From contig NZ_JAJUWT010000010.1 of assembly GCF_021390395.1 (NCBI RefSeq), positions 248,001 to 312,000 of the forward strand: a stretch of DNA of 64,000 nt. Reading direction: 5' to 3'. Within the stretch, counting starts at the first letter, position 1. Each line of letters starts with the position of its first letter. Position numbers and translations under genes: made by a program. Under the pieces are notes generated by a model. It was given only the letters and a program-made list of their open reading frames with translations. It was not told the DNA's origin and did not search any database. This document shows, one piece after another, positions 61,516 to 64,000 of this stretch. Origin of the DNA: Saccharothrix sp. S26 (GTDB lineage: Bacteria; Actinomycetota; Actinomycetes; Mycobacteriales; Pseudonocardiaceae).

Positions 61516-62046
61516 ATGCCGCGTTTGATCGCCTTGAACGGTCCGCCCGGGTGCGGGAAGTCGACCATCGCCCGCCGTTACGCCGAGGACCACCCGCCCG
61601 CGCTGGCGCTGGACGTGGACCGGGTGCGCGACCTGATCGCCGGCGACCTCGGCGAGGCGGGCCGGCTGGCGCGTGACATCGCCATCGCCGCCGCCCGCGT
61701 GCACCTGACGTCCGGCCACGACGTGATCGTGCCCCAGTTCCTGGGCCGCCCGGAGTTCCTGGACCGCCTGTCCGCCCTGGCCGCCGAGCTGGACGTGCCG
61801 TACTACGAGGTCGTCCTGCTCGACTCCGAGGACAACGCGATCCGCCGCTTCACCGAGCGCGGCACCGTCCAGGCGACCCCGGCCGAGCTGTCGGCGATGT
61901 ACGACAACCTGCAACGGATCATCACCGCCCGCTCACCCCACGTGATCCCCTCCGTGGAAGGTGACCCAGCCCACACCTACCAGGCGCTCCTGGCCGTCCT
62001 GAACGGTCAACTCGGGGTGCCTGAGCGTTCGACACGCGCGACCTGA
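61516..62046 (+). CDS. P-loop NTP-binding kinase-like protein
   Basis: This is a 176-residue protein with Walker A GPPGCGKST at residues 9-17, 'LALDVDRVRDLIAGDLGEAGRLARDIA' and 'YYEVVLLDSEDNAIRRFTERG'. It resembles AAA_33-type small kinases; substrate unknown. The last ~14 residues (NGQLGVPERSTRAT) are encoded by the left arm of repeat element C, so the native C-terminus has been replaced or extended by the repeat. Confidence 0.85.
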   Translation: MPRLIALNGPPGCGKSTIARRYAEDHPPALALDVDRVRDLIAGDLGEAGRLARDIAIAAARVHLTSGHDVIVPQFLGRPEFLDRLSALAAELDVPYYEVVLLDSEDNAIRRFTERGTVQATPAELSAMYDNLQRIITARSPHVIPSVEGDPAHTYQALLAVLNGQLGVPERSTRAT

Positions 62047-62120
62047 ACGTAGGACTCGCGCGAGAGTCCTACGTTCAGGACGCGTGTGTCCTACGTTCGG
62101 AACACCCGAGTTGAACGTTC
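62005..62120. repeat. Palindromic repeat element, copy C
   Basis: Facing arms of the same modules as copies A and B, in reversed order: GTCAACTC-type end module outside, then GAACGTAGGACTC, centre, GAGTCCTACGTTC, GTCCTACGTTC and GAGTTGAACGTTCAG. It lies between the convergent ends of the P-loop gene and the ROK gene. Both stop codons fall in or at its edges. Confidence 0.85.
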
Positions 62121-63291
62121 AGGACAGCACGGACGTCACGTAGGGGTCGGGGTCGGCCAGGATCGCGCGGACGGCGGTGGTCGCCGCGCCACGCATCGCG
62201 GCCTCCGCGCCCAACGACGACGCCACCACCCGAACGGGTGACCACTCGGCGCTGACCACCCGACGGTCCAGCTCCGCGTGCAACGGCTCCTGCAACCACG
62301 GCTCCAGCCGGGCGTACGTGCCGCCCAGCACCACGGTCGGCAGGTCCAGCAGGTTCACCGCGCCCGACAGCGCCACGCCCAACCACCGCGCCGCCGAACG
62401 CACCGCCGTCGTGGCCGCGCGATCACCGGCCGCCAGCCGGGCCAGCAGCTCGTCCACCCCCGTCACGCCCGCCGCGCGCACGATCTCGTCCTGCCCGGCC
62501 AGCCGCTCCAGGCACCCCCGCGACCCGCACGCGCACGCTGGCCCGCGCGGGTCGACCGACAGGTGCCCGATCTCGCCGCCGAACCCGGACACGCCCTCGA
62601 ACAGCGCACCGCCCACCACGATGCCCGCGCCGATGCCGATCTCACCCGAGATGTGCAGGAAGTCCGCCGCCACGTCCCCGTGCCACAGCTCGGCCAACGC
62701 GGCCAAGTTCGCCTCGTTGCCCACCAGCACCGGCACGTCCAGCGCCAGCCGGCGGGTCAGCTCGCCCCGGATGTCCACCTCGCGCCAGCCCAGGTTCGGC
62801 GCGAGCCGCAGCGACCCGCCCGCCACCTCCACCAGACCGGGCACGGCCACGCCCACCCCGCCGATCGGCACGTCGTGCTTCGCCGCCGTGCGCACCGCCG
62901 CCGCCACCTTGGCCAGCACCCGGGCGGGGCTGGAGGCACGATTGTCGCCGGGGCGCAGCCACCGCGCCCGCACCCGTCCGGTGAGGTCGACCAGGCACGT
63001 GGCCAGGTAGTCGACCCCGATCTCCACGCCGAGCCCGTGCGGGCCGGTGGGGGACAGGTGCAACGCCGTGCCGCGCCGCCCGGGGCCGGTCCTGGCCTCC
63101 GCCTCGCCCTCGGCGACGAGCCCCGCGCCGATCATCCGGTCGACGAGGCTCGACACGGTCGCCTTGGTGAGGCCGGTGCGGGCGGCCACGGCCGCGCGCG
63201 ACGAGCCGGGTGCCTCGGCGATGGCGTCGAGCACCAGTGCGGAGTTGTGCCGTCGCACGGTGTGCTGGCTCGCGGGCTGCGGTCTGGACAC
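62119..63291 (-). CDS. ROK-family transcriptional regulator (XylR-type)
   Basis: This is a 390-residue protein. Residues ~10-75 are a MarR-like winged HTH (HTVRRHNSALVLDAIAEAPG, RAAVAARTGLTKATVSSLVDRMI), and residues ~85-390 a ROK sugar-kinase-like domain (VGVAVPGLVEVAGG, GNEANLAALAELWHG, zinc site ACACGSRGCLERLAG). Divergent from xylA, so it is likely the xylose repressor. GTG 63291 keeps the start clear of the inverted repeat at 63317-63339; ATG 63330 is the alternative and would overlap that site. Confidence 0.92.
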   Translation of the reverse strand: MSRPQPASQHTVRRHNSALVLDAIAEAPGSSRAAVAARTGLTKATVSSLVDRMIGAGLVAEGEAEARTGPGRRGTALHLSPTGPHGLGVEIGVDYLATCLVDLTGRVRARWLRPGDNRASSPARVLAKVAAAVRTAAKHDVPIGGVGVAVPGLVEVAGGSLRLAPNLGWREVDIRGELTRRLALDVPVLVGNEANLAALAELWHGDVAADFLHISGEIGIGAGIVVGGALFEGVSGFGGEIGHLSVDPRGPACACGSRGCLERLAGQDEIVRAAGVTGVDELLARLAAGDRAATTAVRSAARWLGVALSGAVNLLDLPTVVLGGTYARLEPWLQEPLHAELDRRVVSAEWSPVRVVASSLGAEAAMRGAATTAVRAILADPDPYVTSVLS

Positions 63292-63316
63292 CACTGGATC
63301 GTAGCGGCTGAGTGCG

Positions 63317-63339
63317 ATAAGTTCAGGCATCAAACTTAT
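63317..63339. promoter_or_regulatory. ROK-regulator operator between regulator and xylA
   Basis: The inverted repeat ATAAGTT-N9-AACTTAT, AT-rich in a GC-rich region, lies 13 bp before the xylA GTG and just upstream of the regulator. It fits the XylR/ROK operator style and would control both genes. Confidence 0.65.
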
Positions 63340-63352
63340 TGGAGGTGTCCTC

Positions 63353-64000
63353 GTGGACAAGTTCAGCTTCGGTCTGTGGACGGTCGGCTGGCCGGGTCGC
63401 GACCCGTTCGGCGACGCGACCCGCCCCCCGCTGGACGTGCCGCTCGCGGTGCGCAAGCTCGCGGAACTCGGCGCGTGGGGCGTCACGTTCCACGACGACG
63501 ACCTGGTGCCGTTCGGCGCGGACGCCGCGGAGGCGTCCAAGCGGGTCTCCGCGTTCCGCGCGGCGTTGGACGAGACCGGCCTGGTCGTGCCCATGGTGAC
63601 CACCAACCTGTTCACCCACCCGGTGTTCAAGGACGGCGGCTTCACCAGCAACGACCGCTCGGTGCGCCGGTTCGCGCTGCGCAAGGTGCTGCGCAACCTG
63701 GAGCTCGCGGCCGAGCTCGGCGCGCAGACCATCGTCATGTGGGGTGGCCGGGAGGGCTCCGAGGTCGACGCGGGCAAGCCCGTCGCCTCCGCCCTGGACC
63801 GCTACCGCGAGGCCGTGGACACGGTCGCGCAGTACTCGGTCGACCAGGGCTACGGCTTCCGCTTCGCGCTGGAGCCCAAGCCCAACGAGCCCCGCGGCGA
63901 CATCCTGCTGCCGACGATCGGGCACGCCCTGGCGTTCATCTCGACGCTGGAGCACCACGAGCTGTTCGGCGTGAACCCCGAGGTCGGCCACGAGCAGATG
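63353..64000 (+). CDS. xylA: Xylose isomerase, N-terminal part
   Basis: 216 codons are present to the window edge of a protein normally near 390 residues. Conserved parts are [21 protein letters not shown], the catalytic His and Asp in [34 protein letters not shown], '[12 protein letters not shown]', the metal-ligand Glu in [13 protein letters not shown] and [11 protein letters not shown]. It converts xylose to xylulose. GGAGGTGTCC precedes GTG 63353. Divergent from its ROK regulator. Confidence 0.97.
   Translation, partial: MDKFSFGLWTVGWPGRDPFGDATRPPLDVPLAVRKLAELGAWGVTFHDDDLVPFGADAAEASKRVSAFRAALDETGLVVPMVTTNLFTHPVFKDGGFTSNDRSVRRFALRKVLRNLELAAELGAQTIVMWGGREGSEVDAGKPVASALDRYREAVDTVAQYSVDQGYGFRFALEPKPNEPRGDILLPTIGHALAFISTLEHHELFGVNPEVGHEQM

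Overview
The window is a 64 kb piece of a very GC-rich actinobacterial chromosome. GTG and TTG starts are common, operons are tight with 4-nt ATGA/GTGA stop-start overlaps, and there is a Scr1/DUF397 regulator pair, a CebR-type cellulose regulon and an actinobacterial B12 gene set. Together these suggest a filamentous soil actinomycete, most likely of the Pseudonocardiales (Saccharothrix, Actinosynnema or Lentzea type). The genus is an inference. No rRNA or tRNA genes, prophage, insertion-sequence transposase or CRISPR array was seen.

Layout, left to right. (1) 1-2510: 5' part of tex, then two membrane-anchored proteins. (2) 2634-8577: a tightly coupled operon of two unknown proteins, a TPR protein and a caspase-like CHAT protein, followed by a small coiled-coil protein. 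(3) 8861-11163: cytochrome P450 plus type III polyketide synthase RppA, a pigment/naphthoquinone pair. (4) 11186-16835: a luciferase-family oxidoreductase, a P-loop kinase-like protein, two alpha/beta hydrolases, an AadA-like nucleotidyltransferase, and a Scr1-type regulator with its DUF397 partner. (5) 17519-26302: two amino-acid-type ABC import sets interleaved with an FMN reductase, an FAD/NAD(P)-binding protein, an SsuD-like FMNH2-dependent monooxygenase and a GNAT acetyltransferase. A 24-codon Cys-containing leader peptide precedes the monooxygenase, marking the locus as organosulfur uptake and breakdown. (6) 26495-31429: a secreted protein, an enoyl-CoA hydratase, an envelope-stress set (DUF4235, DUF3618, holin-like DUF1469, YihY) and thioredoxin. 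(7) 31573-35863: a third amino-acid ABC importer, whose ATPase is frameshifted in this sequence, followed by a fusion of a class V PLP enzyme to a YheO/DauR-type DNA-binding regulator. (8) 36182-48316: a monomeric PheRS-like ligase and a near-complete corrin-ring set (cobL, cobM, cbiD, cobK, cobIJ, cobH, cobG, cobN) with a cobalamin riboswitch before cobN. (9) 48875-58099: cebEFG-bglC-cebR and a secreted GH74-CBM2 xyloglucanase. Two copies of the CebR operator core TGGGAGCGCTCCCA tie uptake and hydrolysis of beta-glucan oligosaccharides together. (10) 58114-64000: LapA-like protein, an HTH-STAND-WD40 protein, a P-loop kinase-like protein, and a ROK regulator divergent from xylA, which is cut by the window edge.

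Three intergenic places (about 27429-27618, 35875-36003, 62005-62120) carry a modular repeat built from TCCTACGTTC units spaced 22 bp plus a GAGTTGAACGCTCAG end module. A separate 134-bp nested palindrome lies at the 3' end of the PheRS-like gene.

The points most worth following are the CHAT/TPR operon with its two unknown partners, the PLP-enzyme/YheO-regulator fusion next to an importer, the Cys-leader-controlled organosulfur locus, the PheRS-like ligase, and the modular intergenic repeats.
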